Positions 1 through 5,648 of a stretch of DNA of 12,523 bases are shown here, piece after piece. The notes beneath the pieces were generated by a model. That model did not search any database, had not been told where the DNA came from, and saw only the letters and a list, made by a program, of their open reading frames with translations. The position numbers were made by a program, and so were the translations under genes. This stretch comes from Anaerolineales bacterium UBA6663 (lineage in GTDB: Bacteria > Chloroflexota > Anaerolineae > Anaerolineales > UBA6663): positions 1,000-13,522 of the forward strand of contig DKKP01000217.1 of assembly GCA_002455335.1 (NCBI GenBank). The letters are read 5' to 3'. How positions within the stretch are numbered: position 1 is the first letter of the stretch; every line of letters starts with the position of its first letter.

Positions 1-318
1 GACGAGGTTCTTGCCGATGTCGTGGATGTCGCCCTTGACCGTGCCCAACAGCACCTTCGCGCCGGTCGCGGCGCCCGTCGATTGCGCCATCAACGGCTTG
101 ACCTCGTCCGAGATCGACTTGAGCATCTCGCCGGCCAGGATCAACTCGGGGATGAAATACTCGCCCTTTTCGAAACGCTTGCCGACCTCCTCCATGGCGA
201 CTTTGCAGTCTTCCAGGATTGCCACGGGCGTGGCGCCCTCTTTGATCAGCTGGCGGGTCAACGCCAGCGCTTCCTCCTCATTCATCTCGGCAATCGCGGT
301 GATCAGTTCCTGGGACAT
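1..318 (-). CDS. Corrinoid (cobalamin-binding) methyl-carrier protein, C-terminus beyond the window
   Basis: This protein would carry a methyl group on cobalt between a substrate-specific methyltransferase and the folate methyltransferase encoded just upstream. It is cytoplasmic and of the MtaC/MtbC/MttC/MtgC type. The visible 106 residues hold the helical cap domain (about 1-85, including EEVGKRF and YFIPELILAGEML) and the start of the B12-binding Rossmann domain. The signature GDIHDIGKN is at about 96-104, with the cobalt-ligating histidine at about 99. The frame runs off the left edge directly after this motif. The ATG at 316-318 is preceded by GGAGTG about six bases upstream, so the start is well supported. 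It is the fourth gene of the minus-strand operon, 68 bases after the methyltransferase stop. The carrier family is certain, but the substrate (methanol, methylamine, betaine or aryl methyl ether) cannot be told from this part. Confidence 0.93.
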   Translation of the reverse strand, partial: MSQELITAIAEMNEEEALALTRQLIKEGATPVAILEDCKVAMEEVGKRFEKGEYFIPELILAGEMLKSISDEVKPLMAQSTGAATGAKVLLGTVKGDIHDIGKNLV

Positions 319-386
319 AGGCGTCACTCCTTCGATGCGAACAGTCGCTCGGCCCTGAAAGCCGGGTGCTTAAGGGTTGGATGGGC

Positions 387-1211
387 TCACTTTGTTGCGG
401 GCGCCGGGGCCTTCGGGGCCTCGAGCAACCCGGCGCGGAACGCGCGGGTATAGCGCAGGCAGTGCTTGTCGCGGCCAAGGACGAGCTCGCCGGCGTAGAT
501 CGCGGCCTGCAGGTCGCGGTCGTTTGGATCGATGATGGCGGTGTCCATGCCCGCGTCGAGAGCGAGCACGAGGAAGGTGCGGTTGATCAAAGCACGGATC
601 GGCAACCCGAACGACACGTTGCTCAACCCGCAGCCGATATGGGCCTTGGGGAACTCGGCCCGGATCGCGCGCATCGTGGCGAAGATGATCTGGCCCGCCT
701 GGATGTTCGTGCCGATGGTCATCGCCAGCGGATCCACCGTGACCTTCTCGTCGGGCACACCGGCCTTGCGGGTCTCGACGAACACGCGCCGGATGACTTC
801 GAGCCGGGCCTCGGCCGTGGCCGGGATGCCCTTGTCATCCATGCAGAGCGCGATCACGTCGCACCCATGTTCGGCCACGATCGGCAGGATGCCCGTGAGG
901 CGCTCGGGTTCGCCGCTGATCGAGTTGATCATCGGCGTCTTCTTGACGGCGGGCAGCACGGCGCGGAGTGCGGCCGGGTTGGCGCTGTCGAGGCAGATCG
1001 GCACGTCGGTCACGCCCTGCACCAGGTCGATCAGCCACAGCAGGTCTTCGGGCTCGCGGTCGGGGTGTGTCCCGGCGTTGACGTCCATCCAGGTCGCCCC
1101 GGCCGCCGCCTGTTTCTGCGCCAGGTTCTGGATAAACGCGGCGTCGCGTTCGGCGATGGCTTTGGCGACCGCCTTGCGGGTGCCGTTGATCTTCTCAGCG
1201 ATGATCCTCAT
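387..1211 (-). CDS. Methyltetrahydrofolate:corrinoid methyltransferase (MT2, pterin-binding TIM barrel)
   Basis: A 274-residue cytoplasmic enzyme of the AcsE/MtvA (pterin-binding, DHPS-like) family. It is expected to move the methyl group between a corrinoid protein and tetrahydrofolate. Visible motifs are EKING near the N-terminus (6-10), DVNAG (43-47), LDSANP with D75, NSISGE with N96, VDPLA with D160, and GLSNVSFGLP with N198. D75, D160 and N198 correspond in position to pterin-contacting residues known for Moorella MeTr. The length matches the family, and there is an alanine/proline-rich tail. The start at 1211 is chosen over an upstream in-frame start at 1250 because GGGAGGA lies about six bases before it and the family begins with M-x-I-I-x-E-K. 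This ATG overlaps the stop of the activator gene (ATGA), implying coupling. Using folate rather than coenzyme M as partner argues for bacterial C1 metabolism, not methanogenesis. Confidence 0.95.
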   Translation of the reverse strand: MRIIAEKINGTRKAVAKAIAERDAAFIQNLAQKQAAAGATWMDVNAGTHPDREPEDLLWLIDLVQGVTDVPICLDSANPAALRAVLPAVKKTPMINSISGEPERLTGILPIVAEHGCDVIALCMDDKGIPATAEARLEVIRRVFVETRKAGVPDEKVTVDPLAMTIGTNIQAGQIIFATMRAIRAEFPKAHIGCGLSNVSFGLPIRALINRTFLVLALDAGMDTAIIDPNDRDLQAAIYAGELVLGRDKHCLRYTRAFRAGLLEAPKAPAPATK

Positions 1212-3064
1212 GCGTCCTCCCTGACCCGGCGGTGGGCCGCCGGGAACCACATGGATAGCGCGAAGCGCTTTTGAAAACCCGGATACGTTGTGAGCTCGAT
1301 GTAGCTCGTCCGGCTCGCGATCTTCTGCGCACGCGTGCGCTCCTTGAGCGAAAGCAGCAACGCCTTGGCCCCGACCCCGGCCGCGTTGCCCACCTGGGCG
1401 TAACGGGCGCGTGGCAGCCGCGGCAGCAGGCCGATATCGAGCGCGCTCTCAAGGTTCAAGAATGAGCCAAAGGCCCCGGCCACGATCATCTCGTCGACGG
1501 CCTCGGCCGGCGTGCCGGTCGACTCGAGCAGGATCTCAAGCCCGGCCTGGATCGCGCCCTTGGCCAGCTGGATCTCGTTGACGTCGCTTTGGGTGATGAC
1601 CACGTCGCGGCCGGTGCCGGTGTTTGGCGCGAGCGCCAGCGGGTATTCGGGCCCCTGCGTGCCCATGCGTAGACCTGGCGCATCCTTCTGGAGCCGGCCG
1701 CGGTCGTTGAGCAGCCCGGCGCCATGGAGCGCCGCGATCGCGTCGACGATGCCTGAGCCGCAGATGCCCACGGCCGGCGCGTCGCCGATGGTCTTGATCT
1801 GCGGGCCATCGGCCGTGATACGCACGGCCTCGATCGCGCCCGAGGCTGCGCGCATGCCGTCGCGGATGTGGGCGCCCTCAAAGGCCGGCCCCGACGCGCA
1901 CGAGGCGGAGGTCAGGTAAGCCAGACCGGGTTTGCACAACGCGATCTCGGTGTTTGTGCCGATGTCGACGCCGACCGCGACCCGATCGCCCTTGTCGAGA
2001 TCCGAGGCCAGGATCATGGCCACATGGTCCGCGCCGACGAAACCGCCGATGCAGGGCGGCACATGCACGTAGGCGCCCGGCGCAAGCTCGAGCCCGAGGT
2101 CGCGGGCGCGCACATCGACCGCATCGCTGGCCGCCGCGACAAAAGGCGCCACAGAGAGCTGCTGGGTCGGCAGGCCGAGCAGGAGGTGGTGCATCGCCGT
2201 GTTCCCGACGATGCAGGCCTCGGCCACCTCGGTGCGTTCGATGCCCGCCTGCTCGCAGAGCGTGGCGACCAGGCCGTTCAGTCCTTCGATGACCACGCCG
2301 CGGATCTCGGCGGCTGCGGCCGGGCCGCGGCCGGCGTAGACCAGGCGACTGATCACGTCTTCGCCGTAGCTGATCTGCGGGTTCATCACCCCGCCCGCGG
2401 CCAACTCGGCGCCCGTCTCGAGATCGACAAGGAAGCCAGCGATCTTGGTCGTGCCGAGGTCCACAGCGAAGCCGACCGGGCGGCGCGCTGGGGCCGCGAA
2501 GCCCACGATCTCGCGGCCGTGGATGAAAGCCGTCAGGTTCCAGTTGTGTGTGCGCGCGGTCGGCGAGAGCTGGCGGATCACGGAGGGCTCGACCGCCAGG
2601 TGGCGCAGACCGTAGGCCGATTCGATCGCGTCTGTGACACGGCCCAGATCGGAGCGCAGGTCGCGCAGCGTGGGCGGATCGGTCTCGACGGCGCAGGCCT
2701 TGATCGTGTTCTCGACGGTCAGCGCGCGCGCCAGCCCGCCGACCTGCAGTCGCTGGTCGGTCACCAGCGAGGCCTTTGGCACGTGCACCTTGACGTCACT
2801 GTGGACGTGCACGCGGCAGGCGAGGCGATGGCCGGCGTTGATCTCGAGCTGCGACAGGAAGCGCCGATCGGCGTCCACCGGCTCGGAGACCTTGCCGTTC
2901 ATGATCACCACGCGACAACGGCCGCAGGTTCCTTCGCCGCCGCAGACCGAAGCCAGCCCGATGCCGGCCTGTCGGGCCGCGTCGAGCAGGTCGGATCCGG
3001 CCGGCACATCGACGCGTTTGCCGACGGGTTCGAAATCGATCTCGAAGTGGTCGGGTCGGGTCAT
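1208..3064 (-). CDS. Reductive activator of corrinoid proteins (2Fe-2S ferredoxin + ASKHA ATPase, RamA/RACo-like)
   Basis: This 618-residue protein should reactivate oxidised Co(II) corrinoid proteins to Co(I), using ATP and low-potential electrons. Domains: an N-terminal plant-type 2Fe-2S ferredoxin (about 5-95) with cysteines 41, 47, 50 and 83; a linker/middle region (about 100-190); and an ASKHA-fold C-terminal module. The C-terminal module shows VDLGTTK (201-207), GNTAMHH (287-293), CIGGFVGAD (338-346), DIGTNTE (367-373), CASGPAFEG (389-397), GICGSGI (433-439) and VAGAFG (528-533). The single 2Fe-2S cluster makes it RACo-type (Carboxydothermus, Acetobacterium) rather than the two-4Fe-4S archaeal RamA. 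Start and stop both sit in ATGA overlaps, with the DUF1638 gene before it and the methyltransferase after it. With two corrinoid proteins in the window, it may serve both. The electron donor is not encoded here. Confidence 0.95.
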   Translation of the reverse strand: MTRPDHFEIDFEPVGKRVDVPAGSDLLDAARQAGIGLASVCGGEGTCGRCRVVIMNGKVSEPVDADRRFLSQLEINAGHRLACRVHVHSDVKVHVPKASLVTDQRLQVGGLARALTVENTIKACAVETDPPTLRDLRSDLGRVTDAIESAYGLRHLAVEPSVIRQLSPTARTHNWNLTAFIHGREIVGFAAPARRPVGFAVDLGTTKIAGFLVDLETGAELAAGGVMNPQISYGEDVISRLVYAGRGPAAAAEIRGVVIEGLNGLVATLCEQAGIERTEVAEACIVGNTAMHHLLLGLPTQQLSVAPFVAAASDAVDVRARDLGLELAPGAYVHVPPCIGGFVGADHVAMILASDLDKGDRVAVGVDIGTNTEIALCKPGLAYLTSASCASGPAFEGAHIRDGMRAASGAIEAVRITADGPQIKTIGDAPAVGICGSGIVDAIAALHGAGLLNDRGRLQKDAPGLRMGTQGPEYPLALAPNTGTGRDVVITQSDVNEIQLAKGAIQAGLEILLESTGTPAEAVDEMIVAGAFGSFLNLESALDIGLLPRLPRARYAQVGNAAGVGAKALLLSLKERTRAQKIASRTSYIELTTYPGFQKRFALSMWFPAAHRRVREDA

Positions 3065-3750
3065 TGGCGGCAGATCAGCGAGCCGCGGAACATGTCGTCG
3101 GTGATCGTGCCGCCCGGCGGCACCACAACGATTTCATCGTCCCAGGGCCCATACAAAAGCTTCTTGACCAGATCGGGCGCGCCCTCGATCTCCTCGAAGC
3201 GCAGACCGAATTTCTCGGCCGTCATTCGGGCGTGTTCGCGGTACCGCTCGATCTCGTAGACACCGGTGTTGATAAAGGCCAGGCGCTTGTAGTTCTTGAG
3301 CATCAGGCCGATGATGCGATCGGCGCGGGCCTGGCCATACCGCTGCACCAGGCGTTGATGCTCATTGAACGGCGTGTCACCGACCTCGATCCAACCCTTG
3401 GTGAGATAGTAGGAACCGGGCTCGCTGCGGGCCTGTTTGAGGTATTCATCCCGCGATCCCAGGAAGATCGCGATGCAATCGTCGGTTCTGGGCACGACCA
3501 GCGTGGCGTGGGCCGAGCTCAGCCCAATGACGGCCCGCGAGCACGACCCGTAGCCCAGGAGGATCGTGTCCGCTGTGTCGCCGATGTCGTTGATCGTCTG
3601 CTGAAGCGTGTGGCGGAGCTCGTCGGGACGGAGATGCAGACCGAAGTCCAGCACCTGAGCGGTCATGTTCGGTGGAAGGAAGGGCCGCATCTCTTCGATA
3701 ACGGTTGCGCATGCTAGCACCACCACACGACCTGGCGTTTCTGACGACAT
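3061..3750 (-). CDS. DUF1638 family protein associated with corrinoid methyltransferase systems
   Basis: A 229-residue soluble protein of the DUF1638 family, recognised by GYGSCSRAV (66-74), VVPRTDDCIAIFLGS (85-99) and GSYYLTKGWIE (112-122). The family is repeatedly found beside corrinoid methyltransferase and RamA-type genes; its biochemical role is not settled to my knowledge. Cysteines 14 (LACATV), 70 (GSC) and 92 (DDC) and histidine 81 would suit a metal or corrinoid-handling site, but that is inference. There is no signal peptide or membrane segment. The start at 3750 is preferred to an upstream in-frame start at 3789 because GAGGAGGG (3756-3763) lies about five bases before it and the upstream extension is arginine-rich and unlike the family. 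It is the first gene of the minus-strand operon, and its stop overlaps the activator start (ATGA). Confidence 0.88.
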   Translation of the reverse strand: MSSETPGRVVVLACATVIEEMRPFLPPNMTAQVLDFGLHLRPDELRHTLQQTINDIGDTADTILLGYGSCSRAVIGLSSAHATLVVPRTDDCIAIFLGSRDEYLKQARSEPGSYYLTKGWIEVGDTPFNEHQRLVQRYGQARADRIIGLMLKNYKRLAFINTGVYEIERYREHARMTAEKFGLRFEEIEGAPDLVKKLLYGPWDDEIVVVPPGGTITDDMFRGSLICRQ

Positions 3751-3832
3751 GCGAGCCCTCCTCAACCGTCTGCGCCCAGCCTCCGGCAACGCTGTGCGTC
3801 ACCTTCAGCCAGTGGCGGCTCAGAGTCGACAT

Positions 3833-3880
3833 AACCAGATGCGTGGGTCGTACTCTTTGCCACCCCCGCGCATTCTGGTT
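3833..3880. repeat. Imperfect long inverted repeat (candidate hairpin or operator)
   Basis: AACCAGA at 3833-3839 pairs with TCTGGTT at 3874-3880. The pairing continues inward imperfectly (TGCGTGGGT against ACCCCCGCGCA) around a loop near CGTACTCTTTGCC. On the minus strand it would form a hairpin in the 5' untranslated leader of the DUF1638 operon, about 80 bases before the start codon. It could be a transcript structure or a regulator site; no U-run typical of an intrinsic terminator follows on the minus strand. Confidence 0.45.
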
Positions 3881-3917
3881 AGGTCTTTTGGGTTATTTGG
3901 ACCTCTACAGCATATCG

Positions 3918-3977
3918 GCTTCCATAGGGAAGCTATAGTGACACCTATCACTCGCACGGGTGATGATTCGCTGAATC
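3918..3977. promoter_or_regulatory. Cluster of short inverted repeats, candidate operator region for the divergent operons
   Basis: Several perfect dyads lie side by side: GCTTCC-ATAG-GGAAGC (3918-3933), AGTGA-CACCTA-TCACT (3937-3952), ATCAC-8-GTGAT (3947-3951 with 3960-3964) and GATTC-GCT-GAATC (3965-3977). A GTGAY half-site occurs three times within 27 bases, in both orientations. The stretch is less GC-rich than the flanking genes and lies between a divergent GntR gene and the methyl-transfer operon. That is where a GntR/HutC protein would be expected to bind. Which dyad, if any, is the operator is inference. Confidence 0.4.
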
Positions 3978-4003
3978 TGCGCTTTAGGCGTCGCGGGACG
4001 ACT

Positions 4004-4033
4004 GCCGGTGAACGCGAGGCCGGTGAACGGAGG
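4004..4033. repeat. Two-copy 15-base tandem repeat
   Basis: GCCGGTGAACG occurs at 4004-4014 and again at 4019-4029, exactly 15 bases apart. The units extend to GCCGGTGAACGCGAG and GCCGGTGAACGGAGG, differing mainly at the two positions before the final AG/GG. It sits between the dyad cluster and the regulator promoter. It could be a pair of direct-repeat protein sites or a chance duplication. Confidence 0.5.
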
Positions 4034-4048
4034 AGCACCCGCGCGCCA

Positions 4049-4189
4049 ATGGCGCAGGCGGCGAGCGCCGGCCGCGTGTGTGGATCGTCGCCCTCAAAAG
4101 CTGGCATCCCCCATTGGCAGGCTGAGTCAAACCGGACGATAATAGCGGCGACGTGGGAACACCTCGCAAGCTCACCGACCGAGACATGA
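4049..4189 (+). CDS. Possible small leader ORF ending on the regulator start (doubtful)
   Basis: An ATG at 4049 opens a 46-codon frame beginning MAQAASAGRV and ending ASSPTET. Its TGA (4187-4189) overlaps the regulator ATG (4186-4188) as ATGA, the same arrangement as the real gene junctions in the minus-strand operon. A GGAGGAG sequence at 4029-4035 lies upstream, but with a long 13-base spacing. The peptide resembles no family I know. The best promoter for the regulator (4114-4143) lies inside this frame, so a transcript from it would lack the ORF start. I regard it as only a possibility; chance is a serious alternative. Confidence 0.2.
   Translation: MAQAASAGRVCGSSPSKAGIPHWQAESNRTIIAATWEHLASSPTET
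4114..4143 (+). promoter_or_regulatory. Sigma70-like promoter for the GntR-corrinoid gene pair
   Basis: TTGGCA (4114-4119, five of six to consensus) and GATAAT (4138-4143, five of six) are separated by 18 bases. Transcription would begin near 4150. That leaves about 35 untranslated bases before the ATG at 4186, or an almost leaderless message if the GTG at 4153 is used. It is the best plus-strand match found in the intergenic region. Confidence 0.5.
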
Positions 4190-4956
4190 ACGACGCATCT
4201 GGCGAGTCGATCAATCGCGAGTCGAGCGAGCCGGTTTATGCTCAGCTTGTCCGCATCTTGCGGCAGCAAGTCACCGATGGCGTCTTGCGCCCGGGGGATC
4301 AACTGCCCTCAGAGGCTCAGCTGTGCCGTCGGTACGGCGTGAGCCCGATGACCGTGCGGCGGGTGGTCAACATCCTGGCCGACCAGGGCGTCGTCGTTGG
4401 CGAGCAGGGCCGCGGCATCTTCATCCGCGCTGTCGAACTGGGCGACGCCAGCTTCCAGCTCCAGCGGCTGCAAGACCTGGTCGGCGGCGACGAGCCTGCC
4501 ACGGTTCGGCTGCTGCAGGCCAGCATCGCGGCGGCCGACGCGACAACCGCCGCCAAGCTCCAGTTGCGGGTGGGTGAGCGCGTGATCTACATGCGACGGC
4601 TTGTCGAATCCGAGGCCGGGCCGGTCTGCTACCACGTGGAGTATCTGGTTTACGATCCGGCGCGCCCGGTCGTCGAGGCCGAGATCGCGACCACGTCGCT
4701 GCAGGGGCTCTTCGGCGGTCATGGCCAGGCGCTGATCAAACACGGCGAATTGAACATCGAAGCCGTGCTGCTCAACGACGAAGAAACCCGTTTGCTCCAG
4801 GCGGTGGCACCGGCGGCCGGCCTGCGCATCGAACACCTCTTCTACGCGTACGACGAACGGCCCATGAGCTGGGGCTGGTTTCTCTGCCGGGGCGACAGGC
4901 TGCGTTTCGGCAGCCGGGTCGGGCTCGGCCACGAACATCCACTCGACCCGACCTGA
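4186..4956 (+). CDS. GntR/HutC-family transcriptional regulator with UTRA ligand domain
   Basis: A 256-residue one-component DNA-binding regulator. The N-terminal winged helix-turn-helix (about 15-85) reads PVYAQLVRILRQQV, then RPGDQLPSEAQL, then YGVSPMTVRRVVNILADQG, then a GRGIFI wing, as in GntR proteins. A UTRA-like effector domain follows (about 95-250), with VIYMRRLVESEAGPVCY and HLFYAYDERPMSWG. HutC-subfamily proteins usually repress until a small molecule binds the UTRA domain. It is divergent from the methyl-transfer operon and co-directional with a corrinoid protein gene 15 bases on, so the ligand may be the methyl donor or a demethylation product (inference). The ATG at 4186 is chosen because it leaves a sensible leader after the promoter at 4114-4143. 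A GTG at 4153 would add 11 residues and cannot be excluded, as neither has a clear ribosome site. Confidence 0.92.
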   Translation: MNDASGESINRESSEPVYAQLVRILRQQVTDGVLRPGDQLPSEAQLCRRYGVSPMTVRRVVNILADQGVVVGEQGRGIFIRAVELGDASFQLQRLQDLVGGDEPATVRLLQASIAAADATTAAKLQLRVGERVIYMRRLVESEAGPVCYHVEYLVYDPARPVVEAEIATTSLQGLFGGHGQALIKHGELNIEAVLLNDEETRLLQAVAPAAGLRIEHLFYAYDERPMSWGWFLCRGDRLRFGSRVGLGHEHPLDPT

Positions 4957-4961
4957 GGGAG
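4955..4961 (+). promoter_or_regulatory. Ribosome binding site of the second corrinoid gene
   Basis: GAGGGAG begins within the TGA stop of the regulator gene and lies about ten bases before the ATG at 4972. It fixes that start over a TTG at 4963, which would be too close, and ties translation of the carrier to the end of the regulator gene. Confidence 0.6.
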
Positions 4962-4971
4962 ATTGCCGCCG

Positions 4972-5643
4972 ATGAGCCCTGAGCAAGCCATGCCCGATCT
5001 GGTGAACGCCATCACCGAGCTTGACGAGCCCGGGGCGCTCGCCCTGGTTCAGGCCCGCCTCGAGGCCGGCGTCGATCCCTTCGCGATCATGGCGGCCTGC
5101 GAAGCCGGGATGCGACACGTTGGGGAGCGCTATGAAGAGCGGCTGTACTATCTCTCGGGCCTGATCATGGCCGGCGAGATCTTCCGCGAGGCGGTTGAAC
5201 TGCTCCGCCCTGCCCTGGAGCGTCGGCACGTGGCGCAGACCGGCGGACGGATCCTGCTGGGCACCGTTCAGGGCGACATCCACGATATCGGCAAAAACAT
5301 GCTGAGCATGTTGCTCACAAGCCACGGCTTCGTGGTCATCGACCTCGGCGTCGATGTGCCCCCCGAGGTTTTCATTCAGCGCGCGATCACCGAGCAGCCC
5401 GATGTGGTCTGCCTCTCGTGCCTCATCAGTTCAGCATACGAATCGATGCGGGTCACCGTCGAGCAACTGAAAGCCCATCGCGAGGCGGGTCGCCTGCACC
5501 TGCCGATCCTGATCGGGGGTGGCATGATCGACGAACACCTCGTCCGCTATATCGGCGCCGATTATTGGGCAGTCGACGCGATGGACGGGGTGCGGCTCTG
5601 CCACAAGTTAATGGAACAGCGCCCGGGCACCGGCACGGCCTGA
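4972..5643 (+). CDS. Second corrinoid (cobalamin-binding) protein, complete
   Basis: A 223-residue cytoplasmic B12-binding protein with the two-part layout of methyltransferase corrinoid carriers. It has a helical cap (about 5-90, with GMRHVGERYEE and YYLSGLIMAGEIF) and a Rossmann B12 domain (about 93-215). The motif LGTVQGDIHDIGKN places the lower-ligand histidine at about 104. LSCLISSAY (148-156) and IGGGMID (181-187) match the SxL and GG motifs that line the nucleotide tail. The cap has YYLSGLIMAGEI where the left-edge carrier has YFIPELILAGEM, so the two are clearly diverged paralogues. It shares an operon with the GntR regulator, not with the methyltransferase. It may be the carrier for a different substrate, or a partner of the regulator; the sequence does not decide. 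Its stop faces the cytochrome peroxidase stop five bases away. Confidence 0.94.
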   Translation: MSPEQAMPDLVNAITELDEPGALALVQARLEAGVDPFAIMAACEAGMRHVGERYEERLYYLSGLIMAGEIFREAVELLRPALERRHVAQTGGRILLGTVQGDIHDIGKNMLSMLLTSHGFVVIDLGVDVPPEVFIQRAITEQPDVVCLSCLISSAYESMRVTVEQLKAHREAGRLHLPILIGGGMIDEHLVRYIGADYWAVDAMDGVRLCHKLMEQRPGTGTA

Positions 5644-5648
5644 CGACG

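Noticed and set aside
1868..3259. 463-codon plus-strand frame opposite the activator gene
   Set aside because: It is antisense to a protein with clear ferredoxin and ASKHA motifs; its composition is that of a shadow frame.
4043..4055. GCGCC-AAT-GGCGC perfect short palindrome as a terminator
   Set aside because: It has a three-base loop and no T-run; ordinary GC-rich sequence is enough to explain it.
4114..4130. Minus-strand TTGACT (complement of 4125-4130) as a promoter for the DUF1638 operon
   Set aside because: No acceptable -10 hexamer lies 16-18 bases downstream on the minus strand, so the minus-strand promoter remains unidentified.
3900..4150. Possible cobalamin or tetrahydrofolate riboswitch, suggested by CGGTGAAC and the corrinoid gene context
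   Set aside because: No B12 box (AAGCCAGGAGACCTGCC-like) or complete core was found in either orientation, and the THF-aptamer core could not be assembled. A covariance-model scan would settle it.
3820..4302. 160-codon minus-strand frame across the intergenic region
   Set aside because: It has no recognisable motif and covers the promoter, the dyad cluster and the start of the regulator; more likely a chance open frame.
4309..5325. 338-codon minus-strand frame opposite the regulator and second corrinoid gene
   Set aside because: It spans two real genes and their ribosome binding site, with no family resemblance.
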